DNA from: Burhinus oedicnemus
Taxonomy: Eukaryota; Chordata; Aves; Charadriiformes; Burhinidae
Direction of reading: 5' to 3'
Length of the DNA stretch: 64,000 nucleotides
Assembly (NCBI GenBank): GCA_008921705.1
Contig: VFFE01007859.1
Coordinates: forward strand, 2,656,266-2,720,265
Below are positions 47,156 through 60,068 of the stretch, one piece after another. Positions within the stretch are counted from its first letter, which is position 1; every line of letters begins with the position of its first letter. The position numbers and the translations under genes are program-made. The notes beneath the pieces are model-generated. The model saw only the letters and a list, made by a program, of their open reading frames with translations, was not told where the DNA came from and made no database searches.

Positions 47156-47976
47156 CTTGCCTTCTGCAACTTGGGCAGTGTGGCTAGAGCACTTAACGTT
47201 GAGCTATGGGGTGGATTTGTTTGCTTTTAGGTAAAGCATGCTCAGAGAACATCTTCATGATCACAACGGTGGGCAAACAACACTTGGACTCCTTAGGTGG
47301 GCCCTGTTATGGCCAGCCAAACTTGGGAAGGCTCTTCAGGCTAACATTTGACTTGATGTATAAATCTGGGCTCAGCTTGGCGGTGATGCTTAGCTGCCTG
47401 GTTCCTAATGGAATACAGTTAAAAACAAATACCACAGTAGTTTTGGACGTGCATTACTGAGAATGCTGGAAGGGGAGTATGCATGAATAGTATACTCATA
47501 TTCTTTCCAGAGATGTTTTTGGCGCATCAAAACCAAATTGATTAATTCATTTGTGTATTTGGTTATCTTAGAGTGCAGTACATGACTGGAGGATATATCC
47601 TAGTCTGTGTGCCTTTCCTTCCTAATGTCTTACCATCAATTACAGCATTAATCACCCATGTTTTCTATTTCTATATACATCTGGATTTTTGTTTTTAATT
47701 ATTCATTGAGACAGAGACTTATCTTTTACCAGAGTTTCTGAATGTGCTCTTAAAAATCCTGGAACCAACATGTGACAGCCAGGGGAAAAAAAGGACTGGA
47801 CAATAGAATCTGTGGTGTCAAGGCAGTTGTGTAAAGAAATGAGGTAAGATTCAACATTTGCTTCTAATGTGCCATCTTGGGATATCCTATTGGAATTTCG
47901 TAAGACAATTGCTTTCTATAAATGGGTTGTGACAAGCAATTACACACCACTCCACACATCTTAAGAAAGGAAGAAC
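47156..47976. other. Unannotated sequence between CR1 copies
   Basis: No recognised element or gene. Frames are at most 84 codons. Confidence 0.5.
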
Positions 47977-48478
47977 AGAATAATTGAAAATAGGGCTGGG
48001 AAAGCTCTCGAGAGGTCAGCCAGTTCATTTCCTCACCCAGGTGGGATCGGCTTTACACTAACTACTCCTGGCATATGTTTACCTCACATATTTTCAAAAA
48101 CCTCCAGTGACAGAGGTCCTGCAACCTCCCTAGGAAATGCTCTCAGGGCTTATCACTGCTTAATGTTAGAAACTTCTTTCTTACTGCCTTGCTCATGTCT
48201 TCCCTCAAAGGCCAGTGTGACACCGTTGCTTCTTTCCAGGCTCCCAAGGAGCACAGAGGATGGTCATTTCCTTTCTTCTATAGCTACAAGTCCATCTGTC
48301 TGGAGACTGCTATCATGATTCCTCTAAGTGTTCTCCTTTCTAGACTAAACAAATCCCATCCTTTTAATCTTTCCTCATAATTTGTGGGGTTTAAACCTAC
48401 CCTCATTTTTGTTGTTTCCCTCTGGACTCAGACTAACTGATCTGTGTCCGTCCTGAAAACATTGGTCCAAACCTACAT
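47977..48478 (-). mobile_element. Ancient CR1 LINE 3' fragment
   Basis: Minus-strand relic of about 0.5 kb of the old amniote CR1 type. Reading the plus strand, the antisense 3' end starts with a decayed octamer region and AGGGCTGGGAAAGCTCTCGA (47992-48011), continues with CAACCTCCCTAGGAAATGC near 48122, TTCTAGACTAAACAAATCCC near 48339 and TTTTTGTTGTTTCCCTCTGG near 48406, and fades near 48478. The subfamily words differ from the 45.6 kb copy and resemble the plus-strand relic at 33.4-35.0 kb, suggesting a similar, early age. No coding frame remains. Confidence 0.82.
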
Positions 48479-50780
48479 TTCAGTGGCTGATATTTATTTT
48501 GCAAGGGGCGTGTTGCTCACTGCGGCAAGGGTTTTCAGGAGCCTTTGTTATAACAGCCTTTGGTAAATGCCCAGTCTTGGATCTGATCTGGTGTTTGGAT
48601 AGGCAGTACAGACTAGTTGAGCTTCAACAACTTTGCTGAACTCTGGTACCCTAAGAAGTGTTAAATTTTAAATGGGAAAAGGAGGTGACAGGAAGATGGT
48701 AAAAATACATAGTGGCACCATTCTCAAAGATAGCTAATTCTTGTAAATACTTTTTACTGATCTGTGTTGGTCTCCAGCGGTCTATGTCAGCTGAAATTTC
48801 TCAAGCAGTGCGTCTACTGAAGTGACTTCCCAGTGTAAAACTCTGAGCATGAGAGCGGGTAAGGAGAGCCAGCTATGATGCAAACTTCGGCGAAACAGCC
48901 CTACAAAATTTGCGATGTATGTATTATGGGGGTTGGTCAAGAGGATTCTCCCCTCCTGGAAGAAATACTGACATTTTTGACTTGTATTACACTACTTTAA
49001 TCCTGAAACCTCCATTGATGGTGGCAGAACACCCACTAGAGATCACAGCCAGGGTCTCTTACAGTAGGTTTCTATCCCAGTTGAGTAGGGTTAGGATGGA
49101 AAAGTGTTTCGTTTCCCAAAGCAGCTGAAGGACTAGGTGACTTTTCCTGTTACAAAGATCTCAAGAACGCCTCCACAGCCCTTGGGGTTAGGCAACCCAA
49201 ACACCATCATCTGAGTGAAGTTTTTTTGGGAAAAAATGTCAGCAGATAATTGTTTGATTTGGTCAGAACAAGTTTTTGGCTATCCTGGCCACTGGTAATG
49301 TTAACTGGGAGATAGGTATCCCTTCAAAAATAAGCAATTATAATTGCATGAATATAATTTTTTAGGTTCCCAGAGCTTTTTCTGGGAAATGGGCCGATAC
49401 TGCAGCTTGTGCTGGGTATCTGGAAAATAAAATGAAGGGAAATAGCCTTGTTTTGAGTATGTGAGGTTAAACTTGTAGCCACCTCTCTCAGTTTGGAATT
49501 TCTGCATCCAACAGATTGCACACTCTTTTAAGTAAGCAGAGTTTCAGTGTTTTCTACCATATAGTGTAATACCACATAAAGCAAGAGAAAGAAAAGGAAG
49601 TTGGCTAATGCTGGAATTGTTCTGTTGTTTTCTCATACAACAGAATGGTAAATTGTTTTCCTTGGCTTTCTGGAAAATATCTGACCTTGATACTTCATAT
49701 TCAATTTATGTAAACAATTACAAAAGCATCCGAGCCAAATAGAAAAGGCTTTTCTTGAAAACCTGCAGGGAATGCACATGGGAATTTCCCACATGCTGTG
49801 GCAATCTTAAAAATACCTCCTTGTAACCCCACAATATTAATGATTAACTCCGGAACTGTGAGTTTTTCCAGACTTCCAGTGAACTCAGTGATTTGTGTGT
49901 TCAGCTGCATGTATCAGGGAGAGGTAGTAAAAAAAAGTCATTTACCACGTCTAGTAACTTGCACTTAACAAACAATCTGCCACATTTTCCCCTTGAAATT
50001 CAGGGATTTCTGCAGATTGCTCAGCTGATAAATATCACAGTATGGGAAATGTTGTTTTGTGGCTAAGCTGTGTGCTGAGATGCTCTCGCAAGAATGAGCT
50101 GGAACCAGTTTTTTTCTTCACAAATTACTCAAAGACAGAGCCGCTTTGCTCAGGACACTCACCCACACATTGCAGCACAAACCTTCAGAGATGTGCTGAA
50201 CGTCATTGATATCTTGTTTATATACATCTGAAATTCAGTATTAGTGTTAACTTTGTGAATTGTTTCTGTTACATTTGCTGAAGAAGAGAGAAGTAGCAGA
50301 GTGCCCCTTGAGAGGTGATTTCCCGGAGCAAGCAGGGCTTCTCATGCAAGGAGATTCACATCACACAAAGTCTGTTCAGCTCACGGCATGATGGGCAGCA
50401 CCACTGACAACAGTTTGCAAGCGCAAGTTGTTGCATGAAACTTTCAAAAGATGCTGAGTGCCAAACCCTCACCTATGTACACCAACAACCTGTCCCATAA
50501 TGGTTAAGAATATTCAGACGCCTGGATCACTTTTCTTTATCTTTACTGGTCTTGTTTAATGTAGCAGTGTGGTCTATCAACCATCCCGCTGCACTGCCCG
50601 TGGTAGTAATAATATTTTTGTCATTAAAATTTCTAGAGCACAGCTTTTTAATTAATTCAGGTTGAGAGACTGGAGCATGGCTGTCATGGATGCCAAGACA
50701 GTACTCAGCTTTATTGGGCCAGAATAAAACTGTTTTGGAGTACCTTGTGAACTAGCATACCTCCATTTTGGGGTGTTTTT
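48479..50780. other. Unannotated unique sequence
   Basis: No recognised gene or repeat. Frames are at most 72 codons. Confidence 0.5.
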
Positions 50781-50787
50781 AATATCA

Positions 50788-50798
50788 ATATATATATA
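50788..50798. repeat. Short (TA)n run
   Basis: About five TA units, the first of several simple repeats between 50.8 and 51.9 kb. Confidence 0.7.
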
Positions 50799-50834
50799 CA
50801 TCATTTAGTTGTATGTATATAATCTCTCATTACG

Positions 50835-50856
50835 TATCTATCTGTCTGTCTGTCTA
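50835..50856. repeat. TATC/TGTC tetranucleotide microsatellite
   Basis: About five and a half tetranucleotide units mixing TATC and TGTC, a compound microsatellite that is probably length-variable. Confidence 0.85.
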
Positions 50857-51143
50857 TTTATATGGTGGCTCCTCTGGATGCTTCTTGGGTGAATATAAGT
50901 CTTTTTTTTACTAGTGGAGCAGTCCTACCATCCTAATGACACAATCACACACAGTTCACAATCAGACAGTCAGAGTTTTGCTGCAGCGGATGCTGGGAAC
51001 TTACCTGCTTGCAGTCAGAAAGGCTAAATATGTCTACAAACTGGACTGGGAAATCAGGCAGCTGGAAGCACATGGTAGTAAAAAAAGAATCGAGCTTTAG
51101 ATGCAGAGAAGGGGAATCTGTCTTTCCTTCTGCATGAAAAGGG

Positions 51144-51166
51144 GTGTGTGTGTGTGTGTGTATATA
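51144..51166. repeat. (GT)9 with short (TA) extension
   Basis: Nine GT units followed by a short TATATA. On the minus strand this gives a spurious Thr-His repeat at the start of the frame at 51169-50945. A typical dinucleotide microsatellite. Confidence 0.93.
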
Positions 51167-51908
51167 CATGTGAAAGACAGGGATGATGATTCTACGAATT
51201 TCTTTCTTGTGATTATATTCTTTTGGGCTAGCACAGAAAGGAAACAGAAGACACAGCCTTGCTAGACCTGTAGTGGGTGAAACGGTTTGTGTTTATGGGG
51301 AAACAGCAGAAAGCCTAACAGGTAGGGTAGTGGGGTTTTGTGCACAGACTGGGCCTTCAGCAAGATGCACTGAAAGCTGTGTTTGACAGAATCAAAGTGC
51401 TTATAATAATCTGAGGAAGTACTGCTAAGAAATTATTCCAGTTATGAATCTTGCATTATTTAATGACTGTTCCTAAAGCTTTAGCTCCTGTGAGCAGCTC
51501 ATTTAATGAAAACATTAATTTCTAAAAATCAGGTTGGCTTCTGCTCCTTCCAGTCATGAGAAGTGACCTGGAAATCAGACCTGAGTACACCTGAAAGATT
51601 CAAAACTCAGAAAATCGTGTAGGGAGAACAGACATCAAATCTTTAAAACTAGGATGTTTCAAAAAACCCCTCACAACACCTTTTAAACAAAGTCTGGGGA
51701 CATTCTATCTTTTGGAATATTTAAAAAAACTGCCTTAATATGAATCTACAGTAGTTGTTTAAAGGAAGAACATGTAGAGATGGGCAACTGCAGGCAATGA
51801 AATCTCATTTGAGAAGGTGTGAACCCTTTCAAACTTTACTGTTCTTGGGCTCCTAATTTTCTGGGCATAATTCACTGCTCGGCATCTATGTGCATGCATA
51901 TAGCTATC

Positions 51909-51922
51909 TATATATATATATA
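51909..51922. repeat. (TA)7 microsatellite
   Basis: Seven TA units following CTATC. The repeat produces an Ile-Tyr run in the plus-strand frame starting at 51819, which is an artefact. Confidence 0.88.
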
Positions 51923-51924
51923 TG

Positions 51925-54900
51925 TATTAGGTTTCCCTTCTGTGCCTGATATACAGAGGATGTGGCTTTCTTTCAGCCCTTCTGTGACATTTGCCTTTCC
52001 GTCTGGCTGTACAGGCTCACGTGTTCAGCTTGAGATGTCCTGAGCTCAGTTGTTGTTCTCAAGATAGATGTTGGTGATCATTTTTGTGGGGTTTGGTTTA
52101 GAGTTCAGCCTGTGCTAGGGCACATGTTGTCGGGACATCTTGCCTCTGTAGACAGGAAGCAGATAACCAGCCGGTCAGTACGGTACATCTCTCTGTATCT
52201 GCGTGATTAATGCAGGATATAGGTCTGTCACAGCTTTTACCTTCAGATTTTGGCTCTTCAGTTGACTCATGCTTTCATCCTCAGAGAGCTTAATTTTCCT
52301 CCCAGATATGATTTATTTCACTGTTTTTTTTCCTTAAAAAAACTCAACAAAACCCAAACAAACTTAGAGGTATCCAATTACTGGCACCAAACTCATGAAC
52401 TTTTGCCCCATTCAGTGTTTTCCATTTTCCATTACATTCAGTTTGACTGGAGCCACATGCTGTCCCCACTCATAAGCTGGCCATTTCCTGCTGGAAAAAG
52501 CAGAGAGAGACTCTGCATTGGCTGGGAAAGGAATAATACCCGTAGTCCTTTCTGTAACCTATATGAATACTATACTACTGTTTATGTTACTAACATTTGT
52601 AAACCCCCTTAATTTTGAAAAGTAAAACTTGGAAAAACTTGTTTACATATGGCACTCACTGTACTATGGAACTATGGCTTATTATGGCATTACAAGAGCT
52701 TTGCTTTACCGTCAGCTGATATGACAAAACCATATCATATGCAGCTTGGAGTTCAGCAACTGGCTTTTGTTCTGCACTCTGCCACAGATCGATCTCCATA
52801 TGTTTTATTTCAGTTAAGATAATTGCAGATATAAATTTAAGTGTCTGCCCTCTTTTAAAGCTGTTGACTCCTTGTTTCCTCCAACATTTTCTAGCAGTTA
52901 GGCACTGTAGAAAATATTTCTTTGACTGATTTAAGAATTTTTATGTTATAACTGCATTGACCTATAGGGAAGCCTCTAGGAAAAACTAAACACCTGATTT
53001 TACCCTATTTTTCCCAAGTTGTTCTTAATGTTACACACCTCTGTTCTGTCACCTTTTACTTGCTTCCCTCTAAATTGAAGGCTGTTATACTGCCTTAAAT
53101 TTCTCTGCCTATGGGAGTCTTTTTAGGCTGCTGAACATTATAATTAACCACTTTGGACTTCCCAGGTTTTACTGCTTGTACGCTCTGCTAAAATTCAAGC
53201 CCAGGTATGGCAAACAGAGTTCCAGAGGAAGGTGTATTGTTAATGGCATTATTCATCCAACAATGTTCCTTTTTAATGATTTTTCTTTTTACTGTTGCTG
53301 TGCAGCAGTCAAACATACATTTTTCCTATGTATTTTGGCAAACAACAGGCATTAACTTTGAAGCTCAAGGCACTTGAATTTTTAACATTGAGCATCCACA
53401 TTTTATGAAAACCATTATAGTTACCTGATTGTAAGTCTCATAAGGACTGAGGAACCCCCAAATCACCTTTTAAATTCATGAGCTGTGCCTGTTATTCCTG
53501 GGAGGAACTCTTGGCTACCACAACTGGGGTGGCCTTGGTCCTCCTCCTGGTGGCAGTGGGTGCAGGTTACCCCAGCTTTGCCCTGTGCCACTGACCTGAA
53601 GGTGAGTTTTGCACAGTGCTGAGGAGATTCCAAGCTACAGAGCAACCAGTCTGATGGGAGGGTGCATCCTACCTTCCTGCACTCCAGAGCTGTGCTTTAT
53701 TTGGGGGTGGGGCAGGCTGCGGAGGGTGCGCTGCCCACTTGGGCAGGGAGATGGTGTCTAAAGGAGATGCTCTGCTACCACCACTAAACTGGGTTTTGTT
53801 GACACAGCAAGAGACCATGAGCTGACACTGGCTGTGTCACAGCACCATCTGCAAAAATATGCTGTATTACACTGTAGCAGAATTAGGCAAAGGTGTTGCA
53901 AACTGGTATAAAGTACGCACTATACACACAATACTCTGGGAAGGAATCTAGCAGTTCTTGCTGAGGGACTCCTGAAATGATCCACCCAGCTTATGGTTGT
54001 GATAAAAACATGCAGGTAAGACACTGGTATGTCCTACCAGGTGGACAGAAGATGGATTTGAAGAAAGAGTGGTGGTGTGCCTGTACATGAAGCACAGGCT
54101 TGCTAGGGGACTTATTAAAGTGCTGTGTGTTTGCCTCTTTGTGGTTTGGTCATGACTATGAATGAGACAGCTCAGCTGAGGGAAGCCACAGAGATTTCAA
54201 TTCTGACAACATTAACTGGGGAGAAAACCTGAAATGATGCTGATATTAGTCATATAGAAATCTCTGGTGACGCACAGTAACTGTGTATGAAGTTACAAGG
54301 GATATGGAGTAATCAGCACGAATACGAGAAAGTGATCATCTAAGATGGAGAAACTACCAGATGTAAACCCAAAACTTCGATGATGAATGCACAGCCAGAT
54401 CTATACTTGTACTAAAATTCTCATCTGTCCATTTGTATGGTGAAAGACGTCTTTCCCCTTGAATGAGTCTGGAGGGGCTGTGCAATGTCTGAAAGTTCAT
54501 GGTCCGTAGCTGTCAGAAGAGGCTCTGACTTTTTAAGTAAGCCAGCTGGTGATCAGTTGCTATGACTTGCTATTTATTTTGCAAATCATACCTGCGGACA
54601 TGTTTCGTTAGCAAAGTCACTGATTGTGACAAATGTGTATAACAAGTGCAGTCTTCTATTGATTCTCACATTCTATTTTCTGCTTTTGGTGGAAACAGAT
54701 GGAATTCAATGTTCCCACAATTACTATTAGCCAAGAATAACATCACTTAAGTCAGTGCGGGGGAGGTGAAAAGTTGCAACTACAAAAACACACAGCCTGA
54801 AAAGCTGGATATTGAAATGTGACTTGCAAATAACCATAACTGATGTGTTATCCAGACCCCAATTCAAAGACACAAATTTAGCATTCTCTGGACTCAAAGC

Positions 54901-57900
54901 ATTATGTCCTACTGACACTAGGCATGTGGCCTTCTGAAAAAAGGATGAACCAGATTCTTCTTGTAGGCTAGTCTCATGGCATGACTGATGCTTAAATTGT
55001 AAAGTTTCAGGACATTTTCCACTAAAAATAAACCCAGGGTAAGCTTAGATGTAGCTAATGCTAATGTAAGGGTATGCAATAATACAAAATCATTGCTTAC
55101 TTTGAAAAACATTAAAGGAAATTCTAAAGAAATTAAAATATTAGTTCATAATTAGAAAAGAAGTCAATCATTAGGCATGCAATAAATCAATCATTTCCAA
55201 ATATTCAGGCTGTTTTGGATCAAAATGCTGTGAATTTGGAGAGAATGCATTGCATAGCTAATGTATGAGTACAAGAAAAAATCCTACACTCTGTGAATGT
55301 TAAGGGTAAATCAAGTGTTTAAAATTAAGAAATGCTATAATTAAAGATTTTTCTTGAAATCCCAGTTTGACATTGATTATTTTGCATCATGCTGATGATG
55401 AGGTCACAGGTATTTTAGTCCTGTTATTAAGTATGGCCTCTGGCTTTGTTTAGTAACTAATATGGGATTGTTAGTTTCATCCTAGGCTTCCTTCTGTCCT
55501 TTTCATTGTTACAGTATCTTAACAATTCCCTCAAACTATTACATTTCTGTTCACAATGGCCTTGTAAAGAGGCATTATTAGATCTGTCGTACAGATACTG
55601 AATGGAGCCAGACACTTCTGTGTCAGAAAGGCACCAAGATAAGATGATTATGATCCTCTATTTCAGACTCCTTATTATTTTATGATGCTTTATGTGTTCA
55701 AAGCAAAGATCCATGGAAATCATATAGCTGGTGTCTGTAGTAAGGCATGTGAAAGAATAAGATGACCTGCCAATGGTCATCCATGAAAGATTTGCCCCAT
55801 AATACATGTGAAACCTATGGCTTAATGCCTAATAAATCCATTTTTTGAGAGCAGATCACAATATCTGGCAGAAGAAGCCTGAGGGACTCCAGTTCTGCTC
55901 CTGCATACTGGGACTGCGTTTACCTTTCCACAGTGTTTTGGAAGTTGCCCTTTTAAACCTTAATGAGTTGACTGAAACTGAGTAAGACGAAGTGTCTCTT
56001 TTGGCTAAGTTTGGGCAAATATTCATAATGGCAGCAAAATGCCTCTCCTATATCCCCGAAATGATGCTCCTGTCATGTTTCAAGCCCCCAGAAGCATTGG
56101 GATGAGCTGAAATATTTCATTTTGCCTTTTCACATAGACAAAATAATATTTTTCCTTAAGAAACAGCACAGCAGCTTTTGATGAAAGCTTTTCCCCAGAC
56201 ATGCCAAGGCAAAAAAGAAAACCCAACCAAATTTTTTTAAAAGTGATTCCACATATTTGTGCATTATGAAGTGCTAATCAAGCTGCCTCTGTCCGAGCAG
56301 TCATGTTTTGCTCACAGCCTGAATGCAGAATGATTAAAAAATGGAAATCTATATTCCTTTGTGCAGTATTTATTGTTTCTAAAGGCACTCACCCGGGACG
56401 AGTGATTCCTCTTTCAAATTGGGCAAGGAAAGCATCAATGAGGTGGCTGCTCGAAACCTACAGCTACCTCCAGAATGGATGATTTGTGGGGCAGGAAGGC
56501 TGGGAAGCACCAGGCGTGGGAAAGCAGGGTGGTAGGACAGACCCTGGATGCCGGTTCGTGCTGGGTGAGGGTTGCATTTGGCTGGGGAGACAAAGCAGTT
56601 GCTCATGGCCAAGTTTGCCGCATTGCGGGAAAGGATGAGTCAGGCTCTTCACACCTGATCCACTATTGCTAGATCATCCAGTACAGAAACGGCTGCATCC
56701 CCGGCTCCCAGCTGGCACGGACTGATTTTCCATCCCTTTGCATAGTCGTTTGTACCAGAGAGGGGTGGCTGCATTGGCGACGGTGTGCTGGGGCCACCAA
56801 AGCTGGTCTCTGCCGTTGTGGGGTAACACTTCTCCTGCAGCCTTCCTGCACCCTCTTTGCCCCTGTGGTTCTTGCGGTGACATGTTTTCCCTCTTGCAGT
56901 AACTGAGCTGTGTGTTGAAAGGCTGTATTTTAAGCTGAGATTGCATCTTTGCTCTCCCCACTGTTTTCTGTCATTTGAATGTTTCTCGAGAAATTACTTT
57001 GTGGGCTTAAATTTCTCACGTTAAAACTCGATGATGTATCAGCATCTGATACACATTTAAATAACTTTCCAGTGCCCTTGTTTAAATCACAGCACTGAAT
57101 ATTCACTGAAGTCAAATTATGAAGCACATTGGTGTCAGGATATTTCCATCCCTCCCATTTTTTTTTCACTTGTAGCTTCCAATTCTAACATCCTCAGTAG
57201 AAGAAGCAAGTGAGGACTAAAAAGTCTGAGCAGTTCTTACTGGGAAGGTATTTCTAAGCAAAGAGGTAACACGCTTAGAGTCTAAGTCCACAAGACCTGC
57301 AAAAACTAAGATGTTAAAATAATCGCAAACCTTACAAATGAGACAAAAGCATAACTCTTTTACTGCTCTTGGCATTGGTTAAATCTACAGAGGAAATTGA
57401 AGATTTTTATGATTCTATTAAATTACTGTTCAACACATTCGAAGGGATGATAGTGAAACATAAAGGGCAGTGTCTCGTATGTTAATGTTAACCTAGCAAT
57501 ATCATTTATATTGAAATTTTACTTGACTTTCAAGCACCATTTGAAAGGTTATTGCATGTGAAACTGAATTAAGCAATACAGCTGAAGTTCACTCTTTTAT
57601 AATTTAAAATAAGAATTGTATTTTTCTTTCCTTAAGTCCCCATTGAAAAATGAAAAAGAAAAAAATGTGCCTCGCCTTACCTCCCACCAGCAAAATCCCT
57701 AGTTTTTTAGGGGGGAGGTAAAACAAAAGCAGGTGAAAAAGGCATACCCTTAGGGCAGGGCTCTGATGCCAGAACTGGCTTACGCCAGAGTGCACATTAA
57801 TGAGGCAGTTTCACCTTTACACTAGAGTGCCTGAAATTAGATACTCCTCCACTCTCTAGTTTCTAAGGCTTGTATTTCCATCCCTGTCTTTATTAATTTT

Positions 57901-60000
57901 GGGCTGATGAAATCCTTTCCCATACCATCCCAACCTTTATCTCTTAGACTGCTGTAGTTATTTGAAGCACAATACCTTGATTAGCTAAGCTAGCCCGCTA
58001 CGTATGTATGAGTTGGATCAAATAACCCTGCTTCAGTCACCTCTTTAACTTTTCCAGAAATTACATTAAAAACTAACGTCCATCTCCCCGAAGGTTTGTA
58101 GCTCAGAGTCTCAGCAAGTCTACGTAGTTTTGGTAAATAGCTTGGAAATTTTAGAATTTGCACGAAAACATCCTTAACTGAGTGAGACCCCAGGAAAGAA
58201 AAAATAAATCCCAGTCATCCTCATCCTGAGATGACCTCGGCAAATGCAACTTTTTAATGAGGCTAGCTAGTTCAACAGAAACTGTCAGGCTTTTCTGAGA
58301 ATCTCTCCACTGCGCTCCTGCCAACTCTACCACTTTGGGCATTAATCTACCAGATTTCCAGGCAGCCGGAAAGTGCAGACAAATGGTCACTGTGCACGCA
58401 ACGAGGAGTCAGCCCGCGCCTCTGCACAGCAGCCGGGCACGCCAGTGACTTGACACCTGTGAATATTGGCACATTTGTGCCTGCTGTCACTAACAGGTGA
58501 GGCAGGAACGCGTCAAGGAAACAGAATCTCTGACTTCGACAGAGAAGACAGTGCTTTTGATACAATGCAAAGATGGGACGGAGATAAATATAGGGATTTA
58601 TGATCACTACAACCAGACTGTTTAATGGAACAGGGAGGAGCTGCCAGGAGTTGTCCTCATGAAGAACGATTTTTATTATAACTAGGAATGGATTTTCCTA
58701 GTTGAGGTGTTCAGCACAAGTGGAGGGAAGATTTGGAAACAGGAAAGCCTTTCCCTGGTTTATTTTTATTGCTTTGCCTATGGCAGTATTTTTCAAAACT
58801 GGCTTGTGTTTTGGGGATAAAAAGAGGGACAGAGAAGGCAGCTGGGAAAAGCTTGTAAGAATTAGGTAAAATTTTCTTTTCCCCTAAATATGTGCCACAT
58901 AATTGAAATATTTGGATTTGCTATTGGGAGATATATTCATATTTTTGAAAAGAAAGTATAGATGGATCAAATGTATCAAACTGTCTACTTAACTTCCCAA
59001 CTCAAATAACCGTGTTTCCATCATGTATTTTTATAACTGCAAGTGTGTATAAATTCATCTATCTCTATTCATCTAATTTTTTTCATGGTGAACAGTCCTG
59101 TCTCCACTCCAACCAAAGTCATGCTTCCTGCAATTTCAAAAGTAAACAAGTTCAGAGGACATGACTGGCAGCAAATAATGTAAACAGGAATTCTCATGCT
59201 AATTGTACCAGTGCTCTGCTATACTTAGAAGTGGAAGTCAAGTCAGTGTTTGGTGAAACATATCTGCTGCAACCAAGAAGGAAGCAGAAAAATAATCGAC
59301 ATAGGGGACGGTGAGTCTGCAAAGGAAATCCGAGGTGCAGTTTCACAATACATTGAGTCCACAACAATATTGGTTCAAAAGTTCCTCTTCTGCCTGACCT
59401 TGGCCTTTTGGGAAGGGCTGGGAAGAGGAAAGGGTGTTTTAAAACCAGATAGTCCAGTACACTGGTTTGTAGTTTGGTATTACAAAAACGTGTGCTCATA
59501 CAACGGGGGAAGTGGTACAGAGAGGAACCAAGTCTGGGCACAGGAAGATCTCCATGATGGAGCCATGTGAGCAGAGATTGCTGCCGGAGCCAGATGGGTG
59601 TGGAAGTACCTACCAAGACTAAAATGGGGAGATAGTTATTAGCATGTTCTTTCATTTCAGAGATAATGTTTAGTGAGAGTTGGTAAAGTCAGAGTTCCTG
59701 GACAGCCCACCATTTCTGGTGGGATGGACTAATTTCTTCATGATGAAACAGCTCTGGTGTCATCACTGGTTACTTCTTTGCGAGTGATGTCGCTGTGCAA
59801 GAACCGCCTACCGAGCTCAAGTGTTGTATGAGTTGGGACTTGTGAGAAGACATAAGGATTTGCATGTTAGGAAAAGGTGGCAGCAATAACCATGTAGTTC
59901 AAGTTTTACTTATTATGGTTGATACCAAATTGCACTTTGCCACGCAGATTTTTATTGGCCTTGGTTGTGTGTTATTTCTTGGGTTTTTTTGTTAGACTTA
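51925..60000. other. Unannotated unique sequence
   Basis: Eight kilobases without a supportable gene. The region 59194-59655 has a 153-codon minus frame and a 106-codon plus frame over the same DNA, neither of recognised family. A faint antisense CR1/L3-like phrase may exist near 53190-53260 but is too weak to annotate. The area 58380-58460 is locally CpG-richer. I saw no RNA gene. Confidence 0.5.
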
Positions 60001-60051
60001 CTGAATAAAGCCCAGTATTGACAGCCACCCTCATCAACATCTATAGATGCT

Positions 60052-60068
60052 CCTTTGCAGGTAAGAAT
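60052..60068 (+). other. Abutting acceptor and donor, possible recursive splice site
   Basis: CCTTTGCAG ends at 60060 and GTAAGAAT begins at 60061. A CAG directly joined to GTAAG is the signature of zero-length recursive splice sites in long vertebrate introns. The pyrimidine tract is short and mixed (CTCCTTTG), so the acceptor half is only fair. CAGGTAAG also serves as an ordinary donor, and as an 8-mer it should occur about once per strand in a window this size by chance. Confidence 0.15.

Noticed and set aside
53190..53260. Faint antisense CR1/L3-like phrase (CAGAGTTCCAGAGGAAGG, then GGCATTATT)
   Set aside because: Plausible but supported by a few short words only; no 3' end or continuous order of CR1 landmarks around it.
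53544..53557. CTCF-like word (complement of CTCCTCCTGGTGGC)
   Set aside because: Two mismatches in the core, including the GGC part, in contrast to the full core match at 5876.
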